Positions 8,845 through 18,442 of a DNA stretch of 64,000 nt are shown in pieces. The notes below the pieces were generated by a model. The model did no database searches. It was not told the origin of the DNA and saw only the letters and a list, made by a program, of their open reading frames with translations. Numbering within the stretch: the stretch's first letter is position 1; the number at the start of each line of letters is the position of its first letter. A program made the position numbers and the translations under genes. This DNA comes from an uncultured Pseudomonadota bacterium (GTDB lineage: Bacteria; Myxococcota_A; Bradymonadia; Bradymonadales; Bradymonadaceae): NCBI GenBank assembly GCA_913057905.1, contig CAJXPB010000001.1:372001-436000 (forward strand), read 5' to 3'.

Positions 8845-10623
8845 TCAATTCATCTCTGTCGACACGTCTCGAGGAGCGGGCTTCAGGCCGAACTTGTCTC
8901 GATTCTTATCGAACCACCGGCTCCAGTAGACGTGGGCGTCAAATTTCGGCCATGAGAGACTCGGTGGGGATTTCCCCGAAATGCCCATCAGAATTCGCTG
9001 GGCATTGTAACTCAGATAGTCCTCGTCCTCGATGGCCCGGCACAGCTCCCAGATCCCGTCTCGCAGCCGTTCGGGGACGTCGTATCCGGCCTCTTGAAAA
9101 CCCGCCGAAAGCCATGTGTCTCGGGAGGCGCCGCGGTAGTCCTCCCACCATGTTCTCCACGCCTCCGATTTAGCTCCCGGTCCCAGACGATGATTCGTCA
9201 GAAACCGAAGTGCCCTGCGAGACGTCTGACTCACACCGTCGACGTAGGAATCGAGCGTCGCGATGAGAGCCGGCACGGCGTCACTGGCGTCCGTCTGTAT
9301 CAGGCTGTCGGCGACGTACGTTCGGAGGTCGACATCGAACTGCCCCGGTAGCTCCACCAGTCGAGGTGTCTTCAGTTCGTCGATCAGCGCAGACACTGCC
9401 CTATCAGAGCCCAATCGACCGAGCCCATCGACCAACTCGATCAACACCTGGGGATGGCGTTCGATCTGGAGGCGGGCTGCGAGCACGTCGGCCCCTTCCC
9501 CGGTATCTGCCAGGGCGCGTGCGGCCGCCGCTCGGACCCGGGGGCTTTCGTCGTCGACCGCCCTGCGAAACAGCGAATCGGCCTTTGTGTCCATCAGCGC
9601 CAGGCGACGGATGGCCGACGCGCGCACCTTCTCGGAGCGGTCGCCGTCGTGCACCAGGCGGCGCGCCCGGCGAATCGTCTCCCCACGAGCCTTCCTGTGC
9701 GGATCATACCAGGGATGTTTCGTTCCTCGTTCCCGACAGCCCGATGCGACGTCGACGGACGAACAGTACAGCCGCACGTGAAAATGGTCGTCGTGTGGCA
9801 ACGACCCCCAGGGTTGTCCCAGCACCCTTTGGGCCCGCGAGCGGATGTCGGCGGGCACGTCGTGTCGACGGGCGTATGTCAAAAGCCTCGTCTTCAACGG
9901 ATGCGACACAAAGATATGCTGTAGATCGTCGCCCGAGGCGCGGATCAGTCCCTCGACGACCGCCCAGTTGCCGGCGGTATCAAAGACGAGTGTACGCTCC
10001 TCTCCATCGTCGATGACGGTGGCCTCGCCAGATGCATCTACAGAGACGAGGTCCTTCGGGACGTAGGGTTTGCCGTCGGGAGTCTCCAACAGAAACGCCA
10101 GATCGGCATCTCGGCCCGAATTGTGCGACACCGAATACGGGATGTCGCCGCCCGTGCGGTGGCCGAGATTTCCCAACTGTACGATCTTCGACGGGTGTCG
10201 TTCGGCCACAAACTCCGAAGTCTCCCGCAGGACTCGACGCATCGGGTCCGAGGTATAGACAAGTTCCCGACCAAATTGAGTCTTCAGGAAGAGCAGATTG
10301 GGGTGAGGCTGGCTTACCCGTTTGCCCGCCACCAGGAATCCGCGAGTGACATCCCCCACCGAACGGCTGACCGCTCGATCCTCGCCGGGAAGATAGGGAA
10401 AGGCGGTGTCGGAGCCGACGGGACGGGGATACCGCCACGTCTGCGCTCCCGGCTCGGGAGGGGGAGAGACGGCGCGTCCGGGGGCCTGATGGTCGCTGGG
10501 ATCGGAGTGGTCTGGCGGGCGATGCTCGATGCGGCCGGATGTACCCGGGCACGCGACCAGCAGTGCCCATGTGGCCACAAAAAAGAGGCGCCACCCCCTG
10601 AATCTGCAGGTGTCATCGGACAT
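8845..10623 (-). CDS. Penicillin-insensitive murein endopeptidase (M74) with HEAT repeats
   Basis: A 592-residue exported protein; LLVAC (21-25) is a possible lipobox. Residues about 70-310 are a MepA/LAS-type zinc endopeptidase. SHNSGRDAD supplies H167 and D174, and HDDHFHV supplies H277, H280 and H282, matching the spacing of the E. coli MepA zinc ligands and catalytic residues. The enzyme should cut D-Ala-mDAP cross-links in peptidoglycan. Residues about 325-480 form HEAT-like repeats (VRASAIRRLALMD, VRAAAARALADTG), an addition absent from ordinary MepA (about 270 residues). The C-terminal 110 residues are uncharacterised. A second MepA-like gene begins at 63457. Confidence 0.88.
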   Translation of the reverse strand: MSDDTCRFRGWRLFFVATWALLVACPGTSGRIEHRPPDHSDPSDHQAPGRAVSPPPEPGAQTWRYPRPVGSDTAFPYLPGEDRAVSRSVGDVTRGFLVAGKRVSQPHPNLLFLKTQFGRELVYTSDPMRRVLRETSEFVAERHPSKIVQLGNLGHRTGGDIPYSVSHNSGRDADLAFLLETPDGKPYVPKDLVSVDASGEATVIDDGEERTLVFDTAGNWAVVEGLIRASGDDLQHIFVSHPLKTRLLTYARRHDVPADIRSRAQRVLGQPWGSLPHDDHFHVRLYCSSVDVASGCRERGTKHPWYDPHRKARGETIRRARRLVHDGDRSEKVRASAIRRLALMDTKADSLFRRAVDDESPRVRAAAARALADTGEGADVLAARLQIERHPQVLIELVDGLGRLGSDRAVSALIDELKTPRLVELPGQFDVDLRTYVADSLIQTDASDAVPALIATLDSYVDGVSQTSRRALRFLTNHRLGPGAKSEAWRTWWEDYRGASRDTWLSAGFQEAGYDVPERLRDGIWELCRAIEDEDYLSYNAQRILMGISGKSPPSLSWPKFDAHVYWSRWFDKNRDKFGLKPAPRDVSTEMN

Positions 10624-10655
10624 GGCGCCCCATTATACCCCTTTGTGGCACAGAT

Positions 10656-11069
10656 TCACGCTTCGTCGTCTTCGGCTTCGGGACGCGCTGCGATCATATC
10701 GACTTCGACGTCCGCACCCGCGGGAAGGTCTGACACGGCGACGGCCGCGCGGGCCGGCGGGTTCGTGTCGAAGAACTCTCCGTAGATGTCGTTGACCTTT
10801 TCGTAGTCATCCATGTCAGCCAGATAGATCGTCGTGCGGATCACGTGGCTGAAGTTGAGTCCCGCGGCATCGAGCACGGCCGAGAGATTGGCCATCACCT
10901 GCGTGATCTGGGGGACCACCCCGCCCTCGGCCATTTCGCCCGTCTCCGGGTCCAGACCGATCTGACCGGACAAAAAGAGCAGGCCGTTGAAACCGACGGC
11001 CTGGCTGTAGGGTCCGATCGCGTCGGGAGCTTCCTGGGTTTCGACGACCAATTTGGACTCGTTCGGCAT
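10656..11069 (-). CDS. ridA: RidA-family enamine/imine deaminase
   Basis: A 137-residue member of the RidA/YjgF/UK114 family, which hydrolyses reactive enamines and imines released by PLP enzymes. Family marks are AIGPYSQAV near the N terminus, LSGQIGLDPETGEM, the helix QVMANLSAVLDAAG and the C-terminal PPARAAVAVSDLPAGADVEV, whose Arg is the carboxylate-binding catalytic residue. The tail EAEDDEA is acidic. It is divergent from the Clp gene, with 175 bp between them. The symbol is by family; paralogues elsewhere in the genome could carry the housekeeping role. Confidence 0.92.
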   Translation of the reverse strand: MPNESKLVVETQEAPDAIGPYSQAVGFNGLLFLSGQIGLDPETGEMAEGGVVPQITQVMANLSAVLDAAGLNFSHVIRTTIYLADMDDYEKVNDIYGEFFDTNPPARAAVAVSDLPAGADVEVDMIAARPEAEDDEA

Positions 11070-11244
11070 GGCTATATTCCTTGGGGCTGGCGTCCAATGT
11101 ATTCGGCGTCACTGAATTTGCACCATCGTGTTATCGCTTCGAGCCACCTCATGCAACGCCGCCCTCACTTTGCCGGATCTGCGCGGCTGTGCTATCAATT
11201 GCAGTCGTTCAGACCCCGCTTCTACCGCTCCGAACGAACCACGG

Positions 11245-14097
11245 ATGGATCTTTCTCTGAGCGTCGAACTCGATCAGGTATTCACCCAGGCTGAGGATAT
11301 CGCCGACCGGGTGAATCAACCCCTGTCATCGGCTCACATCCTGTTGGCCGTCTTCGCGGCCGACAGCCTCGCGGCTCGGTTTCTCAACGATCAGCGGGTC
11401 ACCGTCGACAATCTGCTCGAACACGTCCGCGATTTCGATCCCGAGCCCGAGGACATGCTCGAGCAGATTTACACGCGGGGCCGACGGCTCGCCCGGAGCG
11501 CACGGGCCGACTCGTACAACAGCCTCCATTTTCTGGCGGCCGTCCTCCGTGAAACCGACAGTCAGGCCTACCGACTCCTGTCGCTTTCACGCATCGACGT
11601 GCCTACGGTCCGTGCCTCGATCATCGGGTACGCAACCGGTGCGGTCGCCTTGCCGGACAAGCCGGACCTCGAGACGCAACCTTCTGAGGCCCGGGGCGCC
11701 CCGGGATCGGCGAGGCGAGACGCCGACTCACAGATCGACGAAAATGCGCCGAGCCCGATTTCACTTCATCCTTCGTTGAGCCGCAAGAAATCTCGGGCGT
11801 CCGCCGAGGCGTCGGCCGGCTCGGAGACGCAGCCGACGGAGTCGTCGGACGCGACGGCCGATACCGGAAGACGCCCCTGGGGGCAGACCTCTGTCGGGGT
11901 CACCGAGCCCGAAGAAATCGAGCCGGCCCCTCGGGCGAGCCGGGACGATTCTCCGGCGGAAACGAGTTCCGAGGAAGACGCCGGGAAGCCGTCGGAGCGG
12001 TCCGGCAGTGATGAAGCTATCGACGAAGCCCAACGCGCGAAGGAATCCCTCGCTTCTCGACTGTTCGACGAAGATGGGGAGGAGACGTCCGAATCTGAAC
12101 AACCCGACTACGCGAACCGTGATACCTTGGTGGCGCCCGACGCACCCACGGAACCGCTCGATCTGGACGGCCCCGAAGAGCCGTCGGAGTCCCAGCGCGA
12201 AGATGTCATGGTCCAGCGGGCCACCGAGGCTCCGGAGGATCCCTGGAACCCCTCGATCGCCGAGGTCTTCGAGCTCGATGACGAGGTCTTTCCGACGCTC
12301 GCTGAATTTGGACGAAATCTGACGCGTCAGGCGGCGCTGGGCCGGATCGATCCGGTCATCGGGCGCCGGCGCGAGATACTCAATCTCATCGACATTGTCG
12401 GCAAGCGACGCTCGAACAATCCGATGCTCGTCGGGGAACCCGGCGTCGGAAAGACGGCCGTCGTCGAAGGATTGGCCCGCTCATTTGTCGAAATGGCGCA
12501 CCAGGGCCAGCGACGCGGCGAACGCCTGATCATCGAGCTCGAACTGGGCCGAATGCTCAGCGGCACCCAGTTGCGTGGCTCCCTGTCGGAGCGACTTCTG
12601 AATATCAAGGAGGAGGTCGCCCGGGCCGATGGATCGGTCATCGTCTTTCTGGACGAAATCCACGCATGGATGGAGGCTGGCGGAAGCGATGGAGGCGATG
12701 CCGCCGGAGAGCTCAAGACGGCGATGGCGCGCGGGGCCTTTCCCTGTATCGGCGCCACCACTCACGAGGAGTTCCGGGAATTCATCGAAACCGACCCCGC
12801 GTTCCAGCGCCGCTTTCAAATCGTCGCCGTCGAAGAACCCTCGCGAGACACGACCCTGGACATCCTGCGCGGGGTCCGGTCGCACTACGAAAACCACCAC
12901 GGCATCGATTTCGACGACGAAGCCCTGGAGTCCGCCGTCGACCTGAGCCGGCGCTACATTCATGACCGCCGACTACCCGACAAGGCCATCGGCGTGCTCG
13001 ACCTGGCGGGAAGCCGGGGCGCGCGGACCGGCGAGTCCAAGGTGGGCCGCCGAGGGGTGGCGAAGGTGGTCGCGGAGATGGCCGGGCTGCCGCCCGACCG
13101 GCTCCTGCGTGACGATCGAAATCGATATCTGAACATCGAGTCGGCCCTTCGCGAGGACATCGTCGGTCAACGACACGTCATCGACTCCGTCTCGGAGGTC
13201 GTCCGCCGCAACTACGCCGGGTTCCGAGGTCGACGGCCGATCGGCAGCTTCCTGTTTCTGGGCCCGACGGGCGTCGGAAAGACCGAGACCGTCAAAGCCC
13301 TGGCGGAGTTTTTGTTCCATGACCGCGAAGCCGTCGTCGAAGTCGACATGTCGGAGTACATGGAGTCGCATTCCGTCAGCCGTTTCACCGGCGCACCGCC
13401 CGGGTACGTCGGCCACGACCAGGGCGGTCAACTGACCGAAGCTATCCGCCAACGACCCTATCAGGTGGTCCTGCTCGATGAGATCGAGAAGGCTCACCGC
13501 GATGTACTGAACCTGCTGCTGCAGTTGTTTGAAGAGGGTCGGATGACCGACGGAAAAGGTCGGGAGGTCGACTTCTCGAACGCGCTCGTCATCATGACGA
13601 GCAACCTCGGCGCGGATGTCTTTGACAGTTCCGGCGCCGGCGGAGGTTCCGAAAACCGCATTGGATTTGGCGCCGGCGATGGGACCTCCGCGCCGACGGA
13701 GTCGCCCGAAGATCTGCGCCAGGAGGCGCGGACCGCAGCGCGCGACCATTTCTCACCGGAACTGTGGAACCGAATCGACGAGACGCTCGTATTCGACCCG
13801 CTCAGCCGAGAAGAGGTCACCCGAATCGCGTCGCTTCAGCTCGAGAAGAGTCGGCGAAAGATCGGCGATGAGACCGGGATCGATCTCGAGATCCAAGAAG
13901 GCGTCATCGACTATCTGATCGACCACGGGGGATGGGACCCGGAGCTGGGAGCCCGACCGATGCGCCAGGCGATCCAGCGGCAGGTCGAGAGCATCGTCGC
14001 GACCACGATTCTGGAAGCCGATCTCGGCCGCGGCGATACCGTCTACGTCGGATGTCGAGACGGCGAGTTGACCTGCCATCACGAAGACCCCGACTGA
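11245..14097 (+). CDS. Clp-type AAA+ unfoldase (ClpA/ClpC-like) with acidic insert
   Basis: Double-ring AAA+ unfoldase of 950 residues. The ATG at 11245 begins the Clp N-domain (MDLSLSVELDQVF); the reading frame extends 39 codons further upstream without family likeness. The order is: N-domain (1-145), a very acidic low-complexity linker (about 150-335), D1 with Walker A GEPGVGKT (397-404) and Walker B VIVFLDEIHA, then D2 with Walker A GPTGVGKT (673-680) and Walker B VVLLDEIEKAH. There is no ClpB-type coiled-coil M domain. An IGF tripeptide (806-808) lies where ClpA/ClpX/ClpC carry their ClpP-binding loop, so it probably feeds ClpP. The 190-residue acidic insert is unusual. Confidence 0.88.
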   Translation: MDLSLSVELDQVFTQAEDIADRVNQPLSSAHILLAVFAADSLAARFLNDQRVTVDNLLEHVRDFDPEPEDMLEQIYTRGRRLARSARADSYNSLHFLAAVLRETDSQAYRLLSLSRIDVPTVRASIIGYATGAVALPDKPDLETQPSEARGAPGSARRDADSQIDENAPSPISLHPSLSRKKSRASAEASAGSETQPTESSDATADTGRRPWGQTSVGVTEPEEIEPAPRASRDDSPAETSSEEDAGKPSERSGSDEAIDEAQRAKESLASRLFDEDGEETSESEQPDYANRDTLVAPDAPTEPLDLDGPEEPSESQREDVMVQRATEAPEDPWNPSIAEVFELDDEVFPTLAEFGRNLTRQAALGRIDPVIGRRREILNLIDIVGKRRSNNPMLVGEPGVGKTAVVEGLARSFVEMAHQGQRRGERLIIELELGRMLSGTQLRGSLSERLLNIKEEVARADGSVIVFLDEIHAWMEAGGSDGGDAAGELKTAMARGAFPCIGATTHEEFREFIETDPAFQRRFQIVAVEEPSRDTTLDILRGVRSHYENHHGIDFDDEALESAVDLSRRYIHDRRLPDKAIGVLDLAGSRGARTGESKVGRRGVAKVVAEMAGLPPDRLLRDDRNRYLNIESALREDIVGQRHVIDSVSEVVRRNYAGFRGRRPIGSFLFLGPTGVGKTETVKALAEFLFHDREAVVEVDMSEYMESHSVSRFTGAPPGYVGHDQGGQLTEAIRQRPYQVVLLDEIEKAHRDVLNLLLQLFEEGRMTDGKGREVDFSNALVIMTSNLGADVFDSSGAGGGSENRIGFGAGDGTSAPTESPEDLRQEARTAARDHFSPELWNRIDETLVFDPLSREEVTRIASLQLEKSRRKIGDETGIDLEIQEGVIDYLIDHGGWDPELGARPMRQAIQRQVESIVATTILEADLGRGDTVYVGCRDGELTCHHEDPD

Positions 14098-14099
14098 CG

Positions 14100-14993
14100 T
14101 CAGTCTTCGTTGCCTTCGGGGCCGGCTGAGGTCATCTGTTCGATTCGGGCCGTCAGCCGCTCGTAGATCTCGAGGATGTCGTCGAACCCTTCGGCGCGCA
14201 GCGCCTTTCGGTGACGATCGAGCGTACCGCTGTCGCCCCGCGCCGCGGGACCACTGAGTGAGTCGGGGCCGATATCTGTGTCGATATTGGCCAGGGCACT
14301 CGAAGCCAGTGTCACCAACATCTCGACGGCCCTCTCCCGTTGGAGCCCACTCTCGCCGGCTACTTCCACGGCGGCATCGAGTAGTGCGACCTCCAGATTC
14401 GACGCCAGGACGGCAGACGCGTGGTAGAGCGCTCGTTTGCCGGCCGTCAGCTCGAACGCCTCCGCCCCCAGTTCGTCGATTATCTTCCTGGCCACGCGGA
14501 CGGCCTCGTCGTCTCCTTCCACCGTCCAAAACGCCTGACCGAAGCGATCGGCGGCCTGTTTTGGATCGGTGATGGCCAACAGCGGATGCACTCCCGCGGT
14601 AGGAGTCTCGAGCCCCTCCCCTCGGACCACCGAGGCCTCCAGCGACCCGCAGGTGTGCAGGACGATTTGCTCGTCACTCAACACGGTCGAGAGTCTCGCC
14701 GCGAGCGGACGAATCGCGTCGTCGGAGACGGTCAACCAGACGACCTCTCCGCCGCGGAGACCACGGCGCTCGATAGCACCGACGAGTGAATCGACGCCGC
14801 CGAACACCTGAGTGGGCGCAACGTCATCTCCCAGCCGACTTCGGTTCCATGCAAACTCCAGTTCCACATCCAGGCGCTTCGCCACGTGGACCAGAGAACG
14901 TCCCATCCGACCGAGTCCCAGAATCCACCAGGGGCGCTCGCTCCAATCTGTGCTCCGAAGCGGTGTCACGTCGAGACCTTCATACGTTGTCAC
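14100..14993 (-). CDS. Rossmann-fold DUF2520 protein
   Basis: A 297-residue protein with an N-terminal NAD(P)-binding fold (ILGLGRMGRSL, about 24-34, like ProC and F420-dependent reductases) and a C-terminal DUF2520 helical domain. Hallmarks are AGVHPLLAI, ALYHASAVLASN and LSGPAARGDSGTLDRH. The family is widespread, often beside pantothenate or NAD genes, but its reaction is not established. It starts at GTG right after the nadD stop codon (TGAGTG), so the two are translationally linked. It converges on the Clp gene with a 2-bp gap. Confidence 0.9.
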   Translation of the reverse strand: MTTYEGLDVTPLRSTDWSERPWWILGLGRMGRSLVHVAKRLDVELEFAWNRSRLGDDVAPTQVFGGVDSLVGAIERRGLRGGEVVWLTVSDDAIRPLAARLSTVLSDEQIVLHTCGSLEASVVRGEGLETPTAGVHPLLAITDPKQAADRFGQAFWTVEGDDEAVRVARKIIDELGAEAFELTAGKRALYHASAVLASNLEVALLDAAVEVAGESGLQRERAVEMLVTLASSALANIDTDIGPDSLSGPAARGDSGTLDRHRKALRAEGFDDILEIYERLTARIEQMTSAGPEGNED

Positions 14994-15557
14994 TCAGCGA
15001 TAGAGATCGTGCTCGTCGATGTACTCGAGAACCGACGCCGGAATCCATGTCTTCAGCCATCCCCGGTCGCGTTCGGCGAGGGCCTCGCGCGTTCGACTCG
15101 AACTGATGTTGGGTAGCTCGAAGTCGTGGGCCCGGGTCGATCGCTCCTGTGTCGATTCGAAACCGGCGCGCCCGATGACGATCAGCTCGGTTCGCTCCTT
15201 GAGCTCCTCCCAGGCCTTCCACTCGTCGACCTCTTCCAGAATATCGGAACCGATGATCAGCGCATATTCGGCCGTCGGGTCGCGTTCTTCGAGCGCCCGA
15301 ACCGTGTCGATAGTCCGACTCTCTCCGCCGAGATCACGCTCGATGGGGTCCACCTCGGCACCGTCGATCGGGGCGACGGCGCGCCGACACATCGCCTCGC
15401 GCTGATCGAAGGGTGCCAGCGTCTTGTCGAAGGCGTGCTGATAGGTCGGAATCCAGAGGACCTCGTCGAGACGACAGGTCTGGAGCGCCCAGAGGGTGGC
15501 GATGGTGTGGCAGACGTGCGGCGGATTGAAGCTTCCGCCGAAGAGTCCGATGCGCAT
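14994..15557 (-). CDS. nadD: Nicotinate-nucleotide adenylyltransferase
   Basis: Adenylates nicotinic acid mononucleotide to deamido-NAD in NAD synthesis. The 187 residues have family length. GGSFNPPHVCH (7-17) carries the nucleotidyltransferase HxGH-like motif (here HVCH), and NISSSRTREAL is the C-terminal ISSTxxR motif. The Gly of HxGH is Cys here; other NadD motifs (IGSDILEEVDEWKAW) are intact. The upstream NamZ-like gene ends 16 bp away and the DUF2520 gene abuts downstream. Confidence 0.93.
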   Translation of the reverse strand: MRIGLFGGSFNPPHVCHTIATLWALQTCRLDEVLWIPTYQHAFDKTLAPFDQREAMCRRAVAPIDGAEVDPIERDLGGESRTIDTVRALEERDPTAEYALIIGSDILEEVDEWKAWEELKERTELIVIGRAGFESTQERSTRAHDFELPNISSSRTREALAERDRGWLKTWIPASVLEYIDEHDLYR

Positions 15558-15573
15558 GTCGATCCGTGTGTTG

Positions 15574-16770
15574 TCAGTCTTGGTACAGCAGGCACTCCGC
15601 CCGCTTTTGAAGAAAGGGTTCCAGGTCTTCGTGAGCCCGCTCGGCCAACTCGACAGGCGACGCTCCCGGCTCCACCAACGCCTCGCGGATCTCCCGGTCG
15701 CCGATCAACAGATCGATGGCCAGCCGGTCCGACACGAATTCGTAGGGCTCGGTGCGCCAACCCACCCCGTGCTCGCCCCCGACGAGCGCGGTGATCACCG
15801 CGTAGCCTGCCTCCATGCTTCGGTAGGCGTCGCGATCCGTGATGTGCAACTGAAGGCCGTGAACGGTGTCGCCAGCATGCTTCTGAAACATCGGACGAAA
15901 CGAGACCTCCCGCCAGGCGACGCCGTCCAGATCGAAGGAGTCGAGCCTGTCGCGCAACTGCGCGCAATCGACCGACGGCGCACCGAACAACTCGAAGGGT
16001 CGAGTCGTCCCGCGGCCCTCGCTGGCGTCGGTACCCTCGAGGAGGCATTGTCCCGGATAGACCGTCGCCGTCTGTAGCGTCGGCATATTCGGGCTCGGCG
16101 TCACCCACGGGAGGCCGGTCTCGTCGTACCACATGTCGCGGTTCCATCCGCGCATTGGCACGACGTCCAGTTCGCAAGACCAGCCGCCGAATCGGTCAAA
16201 GTAACGGGCCAGCTCGCCGAGTGTCATCCCGTGTCGGTTGGCGATGGGCTGCGTGCCGACGAAGGACCGATACTCGGGGGCGACACGGTTTCCCTCGACG
16301 ATATCACCGCGAATGGGATTCGGCCTGTCGAGGACCCAGACCTCGGTATCTGCCTGCCCGCAGACCTCCATGACGAACCCGAGCGTCGAGGCGTAGGTAT
16401 AGTACCGGGCTCCGACGTCCTGGATATCCGCCACAATGATGTCGAGGTCCCGGACGTCTCGCGGGTCGGGTTTGAGACTCTCCAGATCCTGGCCATAGAG
16501 GCTCACCGTCGGCACGCCCGTGACGGGATCCTCACCGCCGGTGACTGCCTCCATGTCTTGGGCGGCCGCGCGCACCCCGTGCTCGGGGCCGAAGAGGCGC
16601 GCCGGCCGAACGCCCACATCGACCAAGGCATCGACGATGTGGTCCAGGTCAGCAGTGACGCTTGTCGGATTGGCCAATACTCCGACCGACGCGTCCCGAA
16701 GCCGCTTCAAACGTGATCGGTCATCGAGGAGCCTCTCCAGCCCTGTTTGAACGGGGTGACTCACATCCAA
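15574..16770 (-). CDS. NamZ-like exo-N-acetylmuramidase (DUF1343)
   Basis: A 398-residue DUF1343 protein. The family member NamZ of Bacillus subtilis removes terminal MurNAc from peptidoglycan fragments. Signature strings are VGVLANPTSVTADLDHIVD, RLFGPEHGVRA, DIIVADIQDVGARYYTYAST and TPSPNMPTL. The start is a TTG at 16770, with GGGAG about 10 bp upstream inside the end of the preceding gene; a GTG two codons later is possible. Neither start gives a signal peptide, so it may act on cytoplasmic turnover products, in keeping with a wall-recycling role. The gap to the upstream sensor gene is 5 bp. Confidence 0.88.
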   Translation of the reverse strand: MDVSHPVQTGLERLLDDRSRLKRLRDASVGVLANPTSVTADLDHIVDALVDVGVRPARLFGPEHGVRAAAQDMEAVTGGEDPVTGVPTVSLYGQDLESLKPDPRDVRDLDIIVADIQDVGARYYTYASTLGFVMEVCGQADTEVWVLDRPNPIRGDIVEGNRVAPEYRSFVGTQPIANRHGMTLGELARYFDRFGGWSCELDVVPMRGWNRDMWYDETGLPWVTPSPNMPTLQTATVYPGQCLLEGTDASEGRGTTRPFELFGAPSVDCAQLRDRLDSFDLDGVAWREVSFRPMFQKHAGDTVHGLQLHITDRDAYRSMEAGYAVITALVGGEHGVGWRTEPYEFVSDRLAIDLLIGDREIREALVEPGASPVELAERAHEDLEPFLQKRAECLLYQD

Positions 16771-16775
16771 CGGAA

Positions 16776-18326
16776 TCAGTCTCCCTTACCCATGTCGACG
16801 CCCTGAACCGTCGGGCCATCCCCGTCATCGGAGCCGTCGTCTCCTGGCATGTCGTCGTCCGGCCCGCCGACCAGGTCGCCCCAGCCCTCGAGCTCTGCTT
16901 CGTCGTCGGGCATCGGCTTGCCCTGCAGGTAGGCACTTACGAGATTCAGCCCCTGCGCCAGACTGCTGAAGACGGGGTGTTTTCCACCGGACAGCACGAA
17001 TTCCGCATCCTTGTTCCCGCTGAGTATCTCGGCGATCGTCTCCTCGATTTCGCCGACCGGGCGCACGAACTGCTGGTAGAAGATGATGATGAGTATGATG
17101 CCCAGCAAGATCGCGGCCATTGCGACCCAGTAGGTCGTCTCGTAGGCGGTGACGACCGGTTCTTTCGCCTGAGCGAGATTCGACAGAATCACGATTCCCG
17201 ATTTGGAATCGGTCTCAAACTGCCCGGGAAAGAAACGAACGAATCCGTAGTACGGATCGTCGTTAAACTGGAACTTCACGAGCTTCTCGGGCCGATTCTC
17301 CTTTAGGATCTCCTGCTCGCCGAACAGTTTTTTTCCGAGGACCTGCTGGTCGGTCGTCGAAAATGTGGAGCTGATAAATTGTTCACCCCGAAAGAACGCG
17401 ACGTGTGGCGCGGCATCGAGGACGTCGGACGACACTTCACTTCCGGTGTTCGACTCTTGAGTCGTCACGCCGGCGAGCAGACGTCGAATGTCCTGGGCCG
17501 AGCCGTCGTGGAGTTGATACCCGGTAACGATCGCGCCGGCGGATTCACCGGCATCCCACCGCTGAATCGGTTGCACGGCCACCAGATAGGCACTCGGGTC
17601 ATCTCCCTCAGACCAGCTCCAGCGCCAGACGTCGAGGCGCGTCGCACCCTTTGGATTCTCGAGGACCTCCAGGATCATCGGAAAATCCTCGGCCACATTC
17701 TGGCCGTACCAGCCACGTCGATCCTTGCCCAGCGCGGCGACGCCGACACCTTTGTCGTCGACCGCCATGATCAGATCCGGCTTGACCGGCCGGCGCTTCA
17801 GCAACGACAGATCGATGTTACGTGCCTGCTGGATGTCCTTCTCGCCGGCATAGCGTTCCAGGCGAATCTCGGTCGTTCTCAGGAGTTGATGGATCAGCTC
17901 ATGGCGAACGAACTCGTTCGAGAGAACCATCCCGTTCTCGTCAGTCCCCTGCTCCGTCTCGTCTCCATTGCCGGACTCTTCGGCTTCTATTTTCCCCTTC
18001 GTTTCAGCACCTTTTGGAGGGGTTCCCTGACCCTGGGCCAGATCATTGCGGATCTTTTCGCGTTTCTGCTCGAACAACGCCGGACGATCCTCCAGCGTCA
18101 TGTACTTGTACATGTCACCGGTGGAGGCGAAGAACTCCGACTTGCGTTCCAGAGCGTAGTGGTCGAGCCGCTTGGTCTGCTCGGCGATGACCGCAGCCCG
18201 CCGAAGCGACACCTCGGCATTCTGCTTGAGCGACGGCTCCACCCCCTGAGTGAGCATCAGGTGAGCGGTCACCGCGACGAGGGCGACCAAAACGACGTGG
18301 GTGATCGAAATCTTGAGTCGAAACAT
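16776..18326 (-). CDS. Membrane sensor-like protein without output domain
   Basis: A 516-residue protein with an N-terminal membrane helix (about 6-26), a large extracytoplasmic region (about 30-395) with a Lys/Glu/Gly-rich insert near 100-135, a second membrane helix (ILLGIILIIIFYQQFV), and a HAMP-like segment (RPVGEIEETIAEILSGN). The layout resembles dCACHE sensors of chemoreceptors and kinases. After HAMP there is only an acidic tail rich in Asp, Gly and Pro, with no kinase, cyclase or MCP domain. The ATG at 18326 is preferred; a TTG two codons upstream sits closer to a GGAGG. It may pass its signal to a partner, possibly the ParA protein encoded upstream. Confidence 0.75.
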   Translation of the reverse strand: MFRLKISITHVVLVALVAVTAHLMLTQGVEPSLKQNAEVSLRRAAVIAEQTKRLDHYALERKSEFFASTGDMYKYMTLEDRPALFEQKREKIRNDLAQGQGTPPKGAETKGKIEAEESGNGDETEQGTDENGMVLSNEFVRHELIHQLLRTTEIRLERYAGEKDIQQARNIDLSLLKRRPVKPDLIMAVDDKGVGVAALGKDRRGWYGQNVAEDFPMILEVLENPKGATRLDVWRWSWSEGDDPSAYLVAVQPIQRWDAGESAGAIVTGYQLHDGSAQDIRRLLAGVTTQESNTGSEVSSDVLDAAPHVAFFRGEQFISSTFSTTDQQVLGKKLFGEQEILKENRPEKLVKFQFNDDPYYGFVRFFPGQFETDSKSGIVILSNLAQAKEPVVTAYETTYWVAMAAILLGIILIIIFYQQFVRPVGEIEETIAEILSGNKDAEFVLSGGKHPVFSSLAQGLNLVSAYLQGKPMPDDEAELEGWGDLVGGPDDDMPGDDGSDDGDGPTVQGVDMGKGD

Positions 18327-18442
18327 ATGCAACCATCCTCCGGCAAGGGCCTCGCCAATGATGCCAACCAGTCGGTGCTATCATCCATCGTTCGCCATCG
18401 TAGACGACGGACGAAGGATTCTTCAATAGGTGACTCGGGCGG

